DNA of 64,000 nt from Bradyrhizobium barranii subsp. barranii (GTDB lineage Bacteria; Pseudomonadota; Alphaproteobacteria; Rhizobiales; Xanthobacteraceae). Shown piece by piece: positions 28,841 to 37,887 of the stretch; position 1 is the first letter of the stretch; every line of letters begins with the position of its first letter. The translations under genes and the position numbers were made by a program. Below the pieces are notes generated by a model, which saw only the letters and a program-made list of their open reading frames with translations, searched no databases and was not told the DNA's origin. The stretch is taken from assembly GCF_017565645.3 (NCBI RefSeq), contig NZ_CP086136.1:3393501-3457500 (forward strand), given 5' to 3'.

Positions 28841-30646
28841 TCAGCGCCCTGCGGCGTAGCCCTGCATGCCACGCGGGTTGGCGGCGGCGCGGCGGCGCAC
28901 CCCGACGCGCGAGGCCGCGGTGAGGCGACCTTCCGACCAGTCGGGGCCGACCTCGACAATGTGTCCGCGCTCGCGAAGGTTCTCGATCGTCGCCTTCGGC
29001 ACGCGGTTCTCGACCACGAGCACGCCGGGGCGCGCGGTGCGCGGCCAGAACGAGATCGGGAAATGCTCGGAGTGCCAGGCCGGCGCGTCGATCGATTCCT
29101 GGAGATTGAGGTTGCAATGGACGTGCCGTAGGAAGAACTGCGTGATCCACTGATCCTGCTGGTCGCCGCCGGGCGAGCCCCAGGCGAGGTACGGCTCGCC
29201 GTCGCGTAGCGCCATGGTCGGCGACAGCGTCGTGCGCGGCCGCTTGCCCGGCGCAAGCGCTGCGGGATGGTCTTCCTCCAGCCAGAACATCTGCGCGCGG
29301 CTGCCGAGGCAGAAGCCGAGCTCCGGAATGATCGGCGAGGATTGCAGCCAGCCGCCCGATGGCGTCGAGGACACCATGTTGCCGGCCTTGTCGATGATGT
29401 CGAAATGCACGGTGTCGCCGCGCACCTCGCCGAAGCGCCCGACTGTCGGCTCGCCCGCGCCAAGCGCGCCGACCGCCTCACGCTGCCCCTCGGCGCGGCG
29501 CAGCTTGACCACGCCGCCAAAACCTTCGACCGAACCGGGGAGGAAGTCGAGCGAGGCCTTCTCTGAGATCAGTTTGCGGCGTTCGTCGTTATAGGCATCC
29601 GACAGCAGCGTCGCGATCGGGATCTCGCTGAATTTGGGATCGCCGTAGAACTTTTCGCGGTCTGCGAAGGCGAGTTTTGCGCACTCGATCTGGAGGTGAA
29701 TGAATTCCGGCCCGGTCGGATCGAGCCCGTCGAGCGCAAAGCCCTTGAGCAGCGCGAGCTGCTGGAGCGTCACCGGACCCTGGCTCCAGACGCCGGCCTT
29801 GCAGACGGTGTAGCGGCCATAGTCGTAGGTGAGCGGTGCCTCGATCGTCGGCTGCCAACGCGCCATGTCGTCGGCCGAGAGCACGCCGCGATGCGGCGAG
29901 CCGCTGACATCCATCACTTCCTGGGTGCGGCAGAACTTGTCGATGGCTTCCGCAACGAAACCTTGCGACCAGGCCTTTCGCGCGCGCTCGATCTCGGCGT
30001 CGCGGTCACCGCCGCCGCTCTCGGCTTCGCTGAGAATGCGGGCGTAGGTCGCAGCCAGCGTCTTGTTGGTGAAGAGGGTGCCGGGCCTCGGCACTTCGCC
30101 ATTGGGCAGATAGACCGCGGCCGAGGTCGGCCAATGCTTGCGGAACAGTTGCTCGACGGTCTGGATCGTGGCGCAGGCGCGCTCGACCAGCGGATAGCCG
30201 TCGCGCGCGTAGGAGATGGCTGGCTCCAGCACGTCGCGCACGCGCATCGTGCCGTAGTCGCGCAGCAGCATCATCCAGGATTCGAACGTGCCGGGGACGC
30301 AGGCCGCGAGCAGGCCGGTGCCCGGCACCATGTCGAGGCCTTCGCTCTTGTAATGCGCGATGGTGGCGCGCGCCGGCGCCGGGCCCTGGCCGCAGATCAC
30401 CTCGGTGCGTGCGCGTTTGACGTCATGCGCGATGATGGGCACGTCTCCGCCGGGGCCGTTCAAATGCGGTTCGACGACCTGGAGCGTGAACGCCGTGGCG
30501 ACGCCGGCGTCGAAGGCATTGCCGCCCTTTTCCAGGATGGCCATGCCGACCGCGGTCGCGATCCAGTGTGTGGTGGCGACGACCCCGAACGTGCCCTCGA
30601 TCTCGGGGCGCGTCGTGAAGGGATCGGGATTGACGTTGCTGGCCAT
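28841..30646 (-). CDS. Gamma-glutamyltransferase family protein (Ntn-hydrolase)
   Basis: This 601-residue GGT-like protein has the self-cleavage and catalytic threonine at T412 in RGDTVHFDIIDKAGNMVS. The conserved GKRPRTTLSPTMAL and WGSPGGD motifs of the small subunit follow. Unlike classical periplasmic GGT it has no signal peptide, so it should act in the cytoplasm on substrates brought in by the flanking importers. Such leaderless members hydrolyse gamma-glutamyl compounds or acylated beta-lactam-like amides. It is separated from the system B ATPase gene by 87 bases, room for a second promoter. Confidence 0.88.
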   Translation of the reverse strand: MASNVNPDPFTTRPEIEGTFGVVATTHWIATAVGMAILEKGGNAFDAGVATAFTLQVVEPHLNGPGGDVPIIAHDVKRARTEVICGQGPAPARATIAHYKSEGLDMVPGTGLLAACVPGTFESWMMLLRDYGTMRVRDVLEPAISYARDGYPLVERACATIQTVEQLFRKHWPTSAAVYLPNGEVPRPGTLFTNKTLAATYARILSEAESGGGDRDAEIERARKAWSQGFVAEAIDKFCRTQEVMDVSGSPHRGVLSADDMARWQPTIEAPLTYDYGRYTVCKAGVWSQGPVTLQQLALLKGFALDGLDPTGPEFIHLQIECAKLAFADREKFYGDPKFSEIPIATLLSDAYNDERRKLISEKASLDFLPGSVEGFGGVVKLRRAEGQREAVGALGAGEPTVGRFGEVRGDTVHFDIIDKAGNMVSSTPSGGWLQSSPIIPELGFCLGSRAQMFWLEEDHPAALAPGKRPRTTLSPTMALRDGEPYLAWGSPGGDQQDQWITQFFLRHVHCNLNLQESIDAPAWHSEHFPISFWPRTARPGVLVVENRVPKATIENLRERGHIVEVGPDWSEGRLTAASRVGVRRRAAANPRGMQGYAAGR

Positions 30647-30733
30647 GGGATTTCGCTACCTTATTTGTCGCGCGCGCAATTGATCGCAGGCGATGCCGTG
30701 CCGCCAATGCGTGGACCGCATGGCACGCGCGCG

Positions 30734-31723
30734 TCACGCCGGGACCGGCGCGGTGTTCACCGCATGGCAGGCGACGCCGTCGATCAGTTCCGGGGCTTCC
30801 TTGCGGCAGAGATCGAATGCCAGCGGGCAGCGCGGATTGAAGGCGCAGCCGGGCGGCGGATTGATCTGACTCGGGATCTCGCCCTTCACTGGAATACGCT
30901 GGCGGCCCGACATTGCGAGATCGGGCACGGCGCCCAGCAGCATCTTGGTGTAGGGCATGCGCGGTCGGGCGAACAACTCGCGTCCCTCCGCGATCTCGAC
31001 GATGCGGCCGAGATACATCACGCCGACGCGGCTCGCCATGTGGCGGACCACGGCGAGGTTGTGGCTGATGAACATGTAGGTCAGGCCGAACTTGTCCTGG
31101 AGGTCGCGCATCAGGTTCAGGATCTGCGCCTGCACGGAGACGTCGAGCGCCGAGGTCGGCTCGTCGCAGACGATGAACTCAGCGTCGGAGGCGAGCGCGC
31201 GGGCGATCGCGATGCGCTGGCGCTGGCCGCCGGAGAACTCGTGTGGAAATTTCAACCGGTCGTCGGGATGCAGCCCGACAAGGCTGAGCAATTCGCCGAC
31301 GCGCGCCTGGATATCGCGCTCGCCCTGGATCAGGTCGAAAGCGCGGATCGGCTCGGAGATGATGGCATCGACCCGGAAGCGTGGGTTCAGGCTCGCATAG
31401 GGGTCTTGAAAGATCATCTGGATGCGGCGGCGCAGTTTTCGCCGCGCCTGCGCCTGCCGTGGATCGGTCATCGAGATGCCGTCGATCAGCACGTTGCCGG
31501 AACTCGGCGGCAGCAGGCCGACCACCATTCGCGCCACCGTGGTCTTGCCCGAGCCGGACTCGCCGACCAGAGCAAAGGTCTCGCCCTTCCTGATGTCGAA
31601 GCTAACGTGATCGACAGCCTTGAGATATTCGAGATGCCCGCCTTCGAGCACGCGGTTGAGCCAGGGTTTTGAGACGTCGAAGACGCGGCGCAGATTTGTG
31701 GCCTGGACGAAAGGCGTGCTCAT
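30734..31723 (-). CDS. Peptide-type ABC transporter ATP-binding protein (OppF-like), system B
   Basis: The protein has 329 residues with Walker A GESGSGKTT, signature FSGGQRQRIAIARAL, Walker B FIVCDEPTSALD and the oligopeptide C-terminal domain with CAFNPRCPLAFDLC. The N-terminal extension with the RVFDVSKPWLNRVLEGG segment is common in the F-type subunits. It overlaps the OppD-like gene by 4 bases. It is the last transporter gene of system B before the enzyme genes. Confidence 0.92.
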   Translation of the reverse strand: MSTPFVQATNLRRVFDVSKPWLNRVLEGGHLEYLKAVDHVSFDIRKGETFALVGESGSGKTTVARMVVGLLPPSSGNVLIDGISMTDPRQAQARRKLRRRIQMIFQDPYASLNPRFRVDAIISEPIRAFDLIQGERDIQARVGELLSLVGLHPDDRLKFPHEFSGGQRQRIAIARALASDAEFIVCDEPTSALDVSVQAQILNLMRDLQDKFGLTYMFISHNLAVVRHMASRVGVMYLGRIVEIAEGRELFARPRMPYTKMLLGAVPDLAMSGRQRIPVKGEIPSQINPPPGCAFNPRCPLAFDLCRKEAPELIDGVACHAVNTAPVPA

Positions 31724-32706
31724 GCCGCGCTCTCCGCAGGCACGGTGTCGTAGAGATGGCAGGCAACGGATTGTGTGCCGCGCGATAGTGGCTCCGGCCG
31801 TTCAACCCGGCAGCGATCGAAGGCGAAGGCGCAGCGCGGATTGAACGAGCAGCCACGCGGGATCGCCGATAGGCGCGGCATGGAGCCGGGGATCTGCACC
31901 AGGCGCTTGTCGTCCCCGGCAAGCGTCGGAATCGCGCCCATCAGGCCCTTGGCGTAAGGGTGCAGCGGATTCCTGACGACGTCCTGTACCGGGCCGATCT
32001 CGGCGACGCGGCCGGCATACATCACCGCGACGCGGTCGGAGGTCTCCGCGATCACGCCCATGTCGTGGGTCACCAGCATCACGGCGGTGCCGTGATCGCG
32101 CCCGAGCCGCTTGATCAGGGAGATGATCTGCGCCTGCACGGAGACATCGAGCGCGGTGGTCGGCTCGTCCGCGATGATCAACTCGGGCTCGGCGCAGATC
32201 GCCAGCGCAATCACAACGCGCTGGCGCATGCCGCCGGAGAATTCGTGGGGATAGCCGTCGATGCGCTTTTCCGGCGCGGGAATGCCGACCTCGGCGAGCA
32301 GGTCGATGGCGCGGCGGCGGGCGGCCGCCTCGGACAGGTTCAGGTGGGTTTTGATCGTCTCGATGATCTGGTCGCCGACGCGGTACAGCGGATTGAGCGA
32401 GGTGAGGGGATCCTGGAAGATCATGCCGATCCGTTTTCCCCGGATGCGGCGTATCTGCTCGGCGGGCAAATTGTCGATGCGCTGGCCGGCGAGACGAATC
32501 TCACCGCCGGCGATGCGGCCGGGCGGATCGATCAGGCCGATCACCGCCAGGCCGGTGACGGACTTGCCGGCGCCGGATTCGCCGACCACGCCGAGCACCT
32601 CGCCCTTGGCGATGTCGAACGAGACGCCGTCGATCGCGCGCAGCGTGCCGCGGCGAGAGGCGAACTCGACCTGAAGATTGCGCACGGAGAGAACGGGTTC
32701 GGTCAT
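31720..32706 (-). CDS. Peptide-type ABC transporter ATP-binding protein (OppD-like), system B
   Basis: The 328-residue D-type ATPase has Walker [10 protein letters not shown], signature [15 protein letters not shown], Walker [13 protein letters not shown] and the cysteine-rich end [14 protein letters not shown]. It is transcribed with the OppF-like partner (4-base overlap), and its start lies 28 bases after the OppC-like gene. Confidence 0.92.
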   Translation of the reverse strand: MTEPVLSVRNLQVEFASRRGTLRAIDGVSFDIAKGEVLGVVGESGAGKSVTGLAVIGLIDPPGRIAGGEIRLAGQRIDNLPAEQIRRIRGKRIGMIFQDPLTSLNPLYRVGDQIIETIKTHLNLSEAAARRRAIDLLAEVGIPAPEKRIDGYPHEFSGGMRQRVVIALAICAEPELIIADEPTTALDVSVQAQIISLIKRLGRDHGTAVMLVTHDMGVIAETSDRVAVMYAGRVAEIGPVQDVVRNPLHPYAKGLMGAIPTLAGDDKRLVQIPGSMPRLSAIPRGCSFNPRCAFAFDRCRVERPEPLSRGTQSVACHLYDTVPAESAA

Positions 32707-32734
32707 GGGCGAGGCGTTTTCATCGAAGCTTTGC

Positions 32735-33706
32735 TCATCGAAGTTTCGGGTTGAGCGCGTCGCGCAGCCAGTCGCCGAGCAGGTTGATCGACAGGATCAG
32801 CGCGGCGAGCGCAAGCCCGGGGAAGGCGACGATCCACCATTCGCCCGCGAACAGATAGTTGTTGCCGATGCGGATCAGCGTCCCGAGCGACGGCATGGTG
32901 TCGGGCAGGCCGACACCGAGGAAGGACAGGGTCGCCTCGGTGATGATGGCAAGCGCGAGGTTGATGGTGGCGATGACCAGGATCGGTCCCATCGTGTTGG
33001 GCAGTACGTGCCGCAGCATGATCTTTGGCGCGGGCAGGCCGATCAGTTGCGCTGCGGCCACGTAATCCTTGTTCTTCTCGACCATCACGGAACCGCGCAC
33101 CGTCCGGGCATATCCGACCCAGAAACTCAGCCCGATCGAGATCACCAGCACCACCAGCATGCTGTTGGCATCCAGCCGGTTGCCGAGGATCGATTTCGCG
33201 ATGCCGTTGACCAGCAGCGCGATCAGAATGGCGGGGAAGGTCAGCTGCACGTCGGCGATCCGCATGATCACGCCGTCGACCGCGCCCCCGAAATAGCCGG
33301 CGGTCAGGCCGAGTGCGATTCCGAGCGCGCCGGCGAAGACCACGCCGGCGACGCCGACGGCGAGCGAGATGCGCAAGCCATAGAGGATGGCGGAGAACAC
33401 GTCGCGGCCCTGCTCGTCGGTGCCGAGCAGGAACGGGGTCTGGCCGTCGGCGGTCCAGAGCGGTGAGATCCGCGAGTTCATCAATTGCAGCTGCGCCGGA
33501 TCGAACGGGTTCTGCACCGCGAGTGCCGATGCAAAGATCGCGAGCAGGAAGAACAGCACGGTAATGGCCGCCGCCACCATGGTCAGCTTGGAGCGGCGGA
33601 ACGAATAGAAGATGTCGCTGTCGAGCGCGCGGCTGAACCAGCTGCGGGCGGCATGCGTCGGCAGCGTGCTCGGCTTGTCGGAATTTGAGGCGACTACGTC
33701 GGACAT
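32735..33706 (-). CDS. Peptide-type ABC transporter permease (OppC-like), system B
   Basis: The 323-residue permease has an N-terminal cytoplasmic tail of about 40 residues, six predicted membrane helices, the FLLGTDEQGRDVFSAILYG block and the EAA-like loop near AAQLIGLPAPKIMLRHVLPN. It forms the channel with the OppB-like protein encoded 10 bases upstream. It differs clearly from the system A permease, so the two systems are not recent duplicates. Confidence 0.92.
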   Translation of the reverse strand: MSDVVASNSDKPSTLPTHAARSWFSRALDSDIFYSFRRSKLTMVAAAITVLFFLLAIFASALAVQNPFDPAQLQLMNSRISPLWTADGQTPFLLGTDEQGRDVFSAILYGLRISLAVGVAGVVFAGALGIALGLTAGYFGGAVDGVIMRIADVQLTFPAILIALLVNGIAKSILGNRLDANSMLVVLVISIGLSFWVGYARTVRGSVMVEKNKDYVAAAQLIGLPAPKIMLRHVLPNTMGPILVIATINLALAIITEATLSFLGVGLPDTMPSLGTLIRIGNNYLFAGEWWIVAFPGLALAALILSINLLGDWLRDALNPKLR

Positions 33707-33716
33707 GGAGGCTGCC

Positions 33717-34697
33717 TCATGCGGCGCGGCCGATGGTCGAGCGCAGGCGCGGATCGACCACGGTGTAGAGGATGTCGACCACCAGATTGATGGTGACGAA
33801 AATCAGAGAGACCATCAGCAGGTAGGCGGCCATAATCGGGATATCGACGTTTTGCACGGCCTGCACGAACAGAAGTCCCATGCCGGGCCATTGGAATACG
33901 GTTTCGGTGATGATCGAAAATGCAATAACCGAGCCAAACTGCAGTCCGGCCACCGTGATGACGGGAATGAGCGTGTTCTTCAGCGCGTGGCCGAAATGGA
34001 TGGCACGGGTGGTCAGCCCGCGGGCCCGAGCGAAGCGAATATAGTCGGTCCGAAGCACTTCCAGCATTTCCGCGCGCACCAGCCGCATGATCAGGGTCAT
34101 CTGGAACAGGCCGAGCGTGATCGAGGGCATGATCAGCGCCTTCAGGCCCGACAGCGTGAGCAGCCCCGTCGTCCACCAGCCGAGCTTGACCACCTCGCCG
34201 CGACCGAACGAGGGCAACCAGCCCAATGTCACCGCGAACAGATAAATCAGGAGAATGCCGATCAGGAAAGTCGGCAACGAGATGCCGATCAGCGAAACCG
34301 CCTGGAATAATTTGGCGAGCACGGTGTCGCGTTTGAGCGCCGAATAGACGCCCATCAGGATGCCGAACACCATTGCGAATACGGTCGCGCAGATCGCAAG
34401 TTCCAGCGTCGCCGGCATGCGCTCCATCAACAGCGCCGAGACCGGCTGGCGGAACTGATAGGAGACGCCGAATTTGAACTGCGCGGCGTTGCCGAAATAA
34501 CGGACGAACTGCACCGGCACGGGATCATCGAGGCCGAGCGATTTGCGCACAGCTTCGCGTTCGGCCGCCGACGTATCGATCGAGACGATCTGGTTGACCG
34601 GGTCGCCGGCGAAGCGGAACATCGAGAACGCGATGATGCCGACGGCGAACATGACGCCGATGGCCTGAAGGGCGCGGCGAAGAGTGAAAGCGAGCAT
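33717..34697 (-). CDS. Peptide-type ABC transporter permease (OppB-like), system B
   Basis: The permease has 326 residues from the ATG at 34697. An in-frame GTG three codons upstream (34706) is possible, and the AAGGA ribosome site is 11 and 2 bases from the two candidates respectively, so ATG is preferred. It has six predicted helices and the EAA-like loop in YIRFARARGLTTRAIHFGHALKN. The first periplasmic loop (FAGDPVNQIVSIDTSAAERE) is typical of the group. A hairpin separates it from the highly expressed type of gene upstream, the binding protein. Confidence 0.9.
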   Translation of the reverse strand: MLAFTLRRALQAIGVMFAVGIIAFSMFRFAGDPVNQIVSIDTSAAEREAVRKSLGLDDPVPVQFVRYFGNAAQFKFGVSYQFRQPVSALLMERMPATLELAICATVFAMVFGILMGVYSALKRDTVLAKLFQAVSLIGISLPTFLIGILLIYLFAVTLGWLPSFGRGEVVKLGWWTTGLLTLSGLKALIMPSITLGLFQMTLIMRLVRAEMLEVLRTDYIRFARARGLTTRAIHFGHALKNTLIPVITVAGLQFGSVIAFSIITETVFQWPGMGLLFVQAVQNVDIPIMAAYLLMVSLIFVTINLVVDILYTVVDPRLRSTIGRAA

Positions 34698-34755
34698 GCC
34701 TTCCACTATCCTTGGGTGTGCGTTTGGCTGACGTCTTTGTCAGCCGGAAAAGGAA

Positions 34756-34786
34756 AGGTCCCGGAAGCCTGACGCTGCCGGGACCT
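34756..34786 (-). terminator. Hairpin between binding-protein and permease genes of system B
   Basis: AGGTCCCGG and CCGGGACCT form a perfect 9-bp stem. On the minus strand it is followed by TTCCTTTTCC. It lies 15 bases after the binding-protein stop. A partial terminator here would give more binding protein than permease, as is usual for such operons. Confidence 0.55.
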
Positions 34787-34801
34787 CGTGTTCAACTGTC
34801 G

Positions 34802-36397
34802 CTATTCCTTCTTGGTCGCCCAGTGGAACATGACCAGATTGTCGGCGCGCTGCGGCAGGTTGACCTTCTTCGATACGCCCCAGGCCAACGCCTGCTGGTG
34901 CAGCGGGATGTAGGACCAGTCCTTGTTGCCGATCTCGTAGGCCTGCTTGATCAGCTGGTTGCGCTTGGCGGTGTCGGTTTCGACCAGCACCTTGTCGGTG
35001 ATGGCGTCGAACTCCTTGTTGCAGTAACCGCCGAGATTGGCTTCGCCGCGCGAGGATTTGGCATCGTCGCGGCAGCCCATGATGTCATAGAGCACGTTGT
35101 GGGAGTCCATCGTGCTCGGCGTCCAGCCCAGCATGTAGAACGAGGTCTGGTAGCCGCCTTGCTTCAGCACCTTGGCGAAGTATTGCGCCTTCGGCTGCGC
35201 CAGCAGATTGATCTTGACGCCGATGCGGGCGAGCATGCCGACGACGGCCTGGCAGATCGCGGCGTCGTTGACGTAGCGATCGTTCGGGCAATCCATGGTG
35301 ACCTCGAAGCCGTCGGCGTAACCGGCCTCGGCCAGGAGCTTCTTGGCACCGTCAGGGTCGAATTTCGGCCGGGTGAACTCCTTGGACAGCAAGAACAATT
35401 CCGGAGCGATCATCAGGGCCGACGGCGTCGACAGCCCGCGCATCACGCGCGTCTTGATCAGCTCGATGTCGATCGCCTTGTAAAAGGCCTCGCGGACGCG
35501 GATGTCCTTGAATGGGTTCTTGCCCTTGATGCTGGAGTAGAGCAACTCGTCGCGGACCTGATCGAAGCCGATGAAGATGGTGCGCAGCTCCGCCCCCTTC
35601 AGCACCTGGGCGTTCGGGCTCGAATCGACGCGGGAGATGTCCTGGATCGGCACCGGCTCGATGACGTCGACTTCGCCCGACAGCAGCGCGGCGACGCGGG
35701 TGGCGTCGGAGGCGATCGGGGTGAAGATGATCTCCTTCAGGTTACCTTCGACCTTGCCCCAGTAATTGGGGTTGGCCTTGAACACGGTCTTCACGCCGGG
35801 CTGGTGGCTTTCAATGACGAAGGGACCGGTGCCGTTCTCGTGGAGCGAGGCGTAGCTCGGCGTGGTCGCCGCCACCGGCGTCGGATCGACGACGTTGTTC
35901 TCCTCGGCCCATTTCTTGTCCATGATGTACCAGACATCCCACGCGTTATGCAGGATGGGATTGGGCGAGGGCAGGACGAAATCGACGGTGTAGTCGTCGA
36001 CCTTGATCACCTTGACGTCCGGAGCAAGGCGGGTCTGCATGTTGGACCCCTTCTTGCGGACGCGATCGGCCGAGAACAGCACGTCGTCGGCGGTGAAGGG
36101 ATCGCCGTTGTGGAATTTCACGCCTTTGCGCAAATGGAAGCGCCAGCGGGTCGGCTCCGGGGTTTCCCAGCTTTCCGCCAGCGCCGGAATGATCTTGAGG
36201 TCCTTGTCGCGCGCGGTGAGGCCTTGATAGACGTGACCGAGATGGGCGTGAGTGGTGCTCTCGTTGAGGGTATAGGGATCGAGCGACTTCAGGTCACCCT
36301 GGTTGGCATAACGTAGCGTCTGGCTCGACGCCGACGAGACCGTCAACGCAAGCGTACCGGCGAGCGTCGCCGCAAACAGAGTTCGACCGACTGACAT
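34802..36397 (-). CDS. Peptide-type ABC transporter periplasmic substrate-binding protein, system B
   Basis: From the ATG at 36397 the SBP_bac_5 protein has 531 residues. A longer frame to 36460 lacks a ribosome site, while GAGAGGG stands 6 bases before 36397. The signal peptide is residues 1 to about 27, ending SSASSQT. The mature part has LRYANQGDLKSLDPYT and LRKGVKFHNGDPFTADDV, typical of dipeptide/oligopeptide binders. It is the first gene of the 12-gene minus-strand array, and its 385-base upstream gap is divergent from the DUF6489 gene. Confidence 0.92.
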   Translation of the reverse strand: MSVGRTLFAATLAGTLALTVSSASSQTLRYANQGDLKSLDPYTLNESTTHAHLGHVYQGLTARDKDLKIIPALAESWETPEPTRWRFHLRKGVKFHNGDPFTADDVLFSADRVRKKGSNMQTRLAPDVKVIKVDDYTVDFVLPSPNPILHNAWDVWYIMDKKWAEENNVVDPTPVAATTPSYASLHENGTGPFVIESHQPGVKTVFKANPNYWGKVEGNLKEIIFTPIASDATRVAALLSGEVDVIEPVPIQDISRVDSSPNAQVLKGAELRTIFIGFDQVRDELLYSSIKGKNPFKDIRVREAFYKAIDIELIKTRVMRGLSTPSALMIAPELFLLSKEFTRPKFDPDGAKKLLAEAGYADGFEVTMDCPNDRYVNDAAICQAVVGMLARIGVKINLLAQPKAQYFAKVLKQGGYQTSFYMLGWTPSTMDSHNVLYDIMGCRDDAKSSRGEANLGGYCNKEFDAITDKVLVETDTAKRNQLIKQAYEIGNKDWSYIPLHQQALAWGVSKKVNLPQRADNLVMFHWATKKE

Positions 36398-36782
36398 TCT
36401 TGACCCTCTCCACTCTGCCGCGCCGTGATTTTTGATTGTTCGGCGGGCGTCCCAATCCATGTTGCCCAGAGTTCACGACCCGTGCAAGCGCCATTCCAGC
36501 AAGGAACGCGCCAAGTTGCGCCGCTGTGCAGCAATGCTGGCCGACAATCTGGCGGCGAGGGGTTCGCGGGCGATATTCGACTTTCGATCGGTGAAGTCCC
36601 CGGCCGCGGGGCCCTCGTGCCCCGCCGGGCGCCGAGGAAGCGGGCTCATGGCGGGCGCGATTTCATTGACCATATCCGCCGATCGCGGAAGCAAGGCCGG
36701 CCGCCAGCCTCAGGTCGCTTGCGTTGCACACCGTCTCGCGGCGATACTGCGACAGGCCGCTCGAATCTCATCTGGAGGGGAC
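36398..36782. other. Divergent promoter region
   Basis: This 385-base gap separates the start of the minus-strand peptide operon from the plus-strand DUF6489 gene. I see no convincing gene in it. It must hold both promoters. A sequence close to the PhaR consensus is at 36720-36731 and a strong ribosome site (GGAGGGG) at 36774. Confidence 0.6.
36720..36731 (+). promoter_or_regulatory. PhaR-like box upstream of the DUF6489 operon
   Basis: TGCGTTGCACAC matches 11 of 12 positions of the remembered Bradyrhizobium PhaR consensus TGCRNYGCASMA. It lies 51 bases before the start codon. One-mismatch hits are expected by chance every few kilobases, so this is weak alone. Confidence 0.35.
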
Positions 36783-37040
36783 ATGAAAGTTAACATCGAA
36801 ATTGACTGCACCCCCCTTGAAGCCCGCCAGTTCTTCGGACTACCCGACGTGATGCCGATGCAGACCGCCGTGATGGACAAGTTGCAACAGCAGATGATGT
36901 CCAACATCGACAAGGTCTCGCCGGAATCGCTGATCCAGAGCTGGTTCACCTTCGATCCGAAGATCGCGGAGCGGTTTCAGGACATGTTCGTCACCATGGC
37001 CGGCCTCGGCAGCCCGCGCAGCGGCGACAAGAAGAAATAA
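36783..37040 (+). CDS. DUF6489 family small protein (85 aa)
   Basis: The protein starts MKVNIEIDCTPLEARQFFGLPD, written here in parts because it is the diagnostic N-terminus: MKVNIEIDCTPLEAR then QFFGLPD. It matches small alphaproteobacterial proteins now named DUF6489, which often sit beside PHA or lipid genes. The middle (about 29-45) is a likely amphipathic helix with MDKLQQQMM, and the C-terminus ends in charged GDKKK. GGAGGGG stands 2-3 bases before the ATG. The stop is directly followed by the start of the alpha/beta hydrolase gene. A role as a granule or lipid-droplet partner is inference. Confidence 0.75.
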   Translation: MKVNIEIDCTPLEARQFFGLPDVMPMQTAVMDKLQQQMMSNIDKVSPESLIQSWFTFDPKIAERFQDMFVTMAGLGSPRSGDKKK

Positions 37041-37841
37041 ATGCCGCCCGGGCCGGACGAGCCGCAGGTGTCGGGCCGGCTTCGTCCGCCGAGCCTCGGC
37101 ATGCTGCTGGCCGAAGCGCGTGGACTGTTCGAATTCAACGCCAGCCTGATGCTGTCGCCGCTCCTGATGCGCGCGCCCAGGGGCGACGGCCATCCGGTGC
37201 TGGCACTGCCGGGCTTTCTTGCCAGCGATCTCTCCATGGCACCGATGCGGCGCTATCTCAGCGAGCTCGGCTATGAGGCGCATGCCTGGCGGATGGGGCG
37301 CAATCTCGGTGGGCTGGAACGGATGAGGGAAGCCCTGCGCGCGCGCCTTGCCGAAATCCACGCCACGAGCGGACGCAAGGTCAGCCTGGTCGGTTGGAGT
37401 CTCGGCGGCGTCTATGCCCGCGATCTCGCGCTCCAGGCGCCCGAGATGGTCCGCTACGTCGTCACGATCGGTAGCCCGTTTGCCAACGACGTGCGGGCGA
37501 CCAACGCCACGCGGCTGTACGAAGCGCTGACCGGCGAGCGTGTCGAGGATTTCGCCGAACTGCGCGAGGCGATCGCCGGCGATCTGCCGGTGCCGGCGAC
37601 GTCGATCTATTCGCGCGCCGACGGTGTCGTGAACTGGCGAACCTGCTTGTTGCGTCCCTCCGACCGCGCCGAGAACATCGAGGTGCACCTGGCGAGCCAT
37701 ATCGGGCTTGGCGTGAACCCCGCGGCGCTGTGGGCCGTGGCGGACCGCCTGGCGCAACCGGAGGGGGAATTCTGGCCGTTCGACCGGGCAGGGCCGTTTG
37801 CCATTGCATATGCCCCGCCGGAACGGGCAGTATCGGCCTGA
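37041..37841 (+). CDS. Alpha/beta hydrolase, triacylglycerol lipase-like (paralog 1)
   Basis: The 266-residue hydrolase has the nucleophile S120 in VGWSLGGVYAR. A histidine in LASHIGLGVNP is a candidate for the triad and aspartate D194 in YSRADGVV a possible acid. It starts on the base after the DUF6489 stop and precedes the WS/DGAT gene by 46 bases, so it belongs to a neutral-lipid operon. About half of its positions match the protein encoded at 50651-51421, including APRGDGHPVL, GWSLGG and AVADRLAQ-EG-WPFDR. Esterase or lipase activity on stored lipid is likely. Confidence 0.82.
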   Translation: MPPGPDEPQVSGRLRPPSLGMLLAEARGLFEFNASLMLSPLLMRAPRGDGHPVLALPGFLASDLSMAPMRRYLSELGYEAHAWRMGRNLGGLERMREALRARLAEIHATSGRKVSLVGWSLGGVYARDLALQAPEMVRYVVTIGSPFANDVRATNATRLYEALTGERVEDFAELREAIAGDLPVPATSIYSRADGVVNWRTCLLRPSDRAENIEVHLASHIGLGVNPAALWAVADRLAQPEGEFWPFDRAGPFAIAYAPPERAVSA

Positions 37842-37887
37842 CGAGAAGCGCCGGCAAAGGCGCCCGTCAAAATTAGCGGAGGGAACT

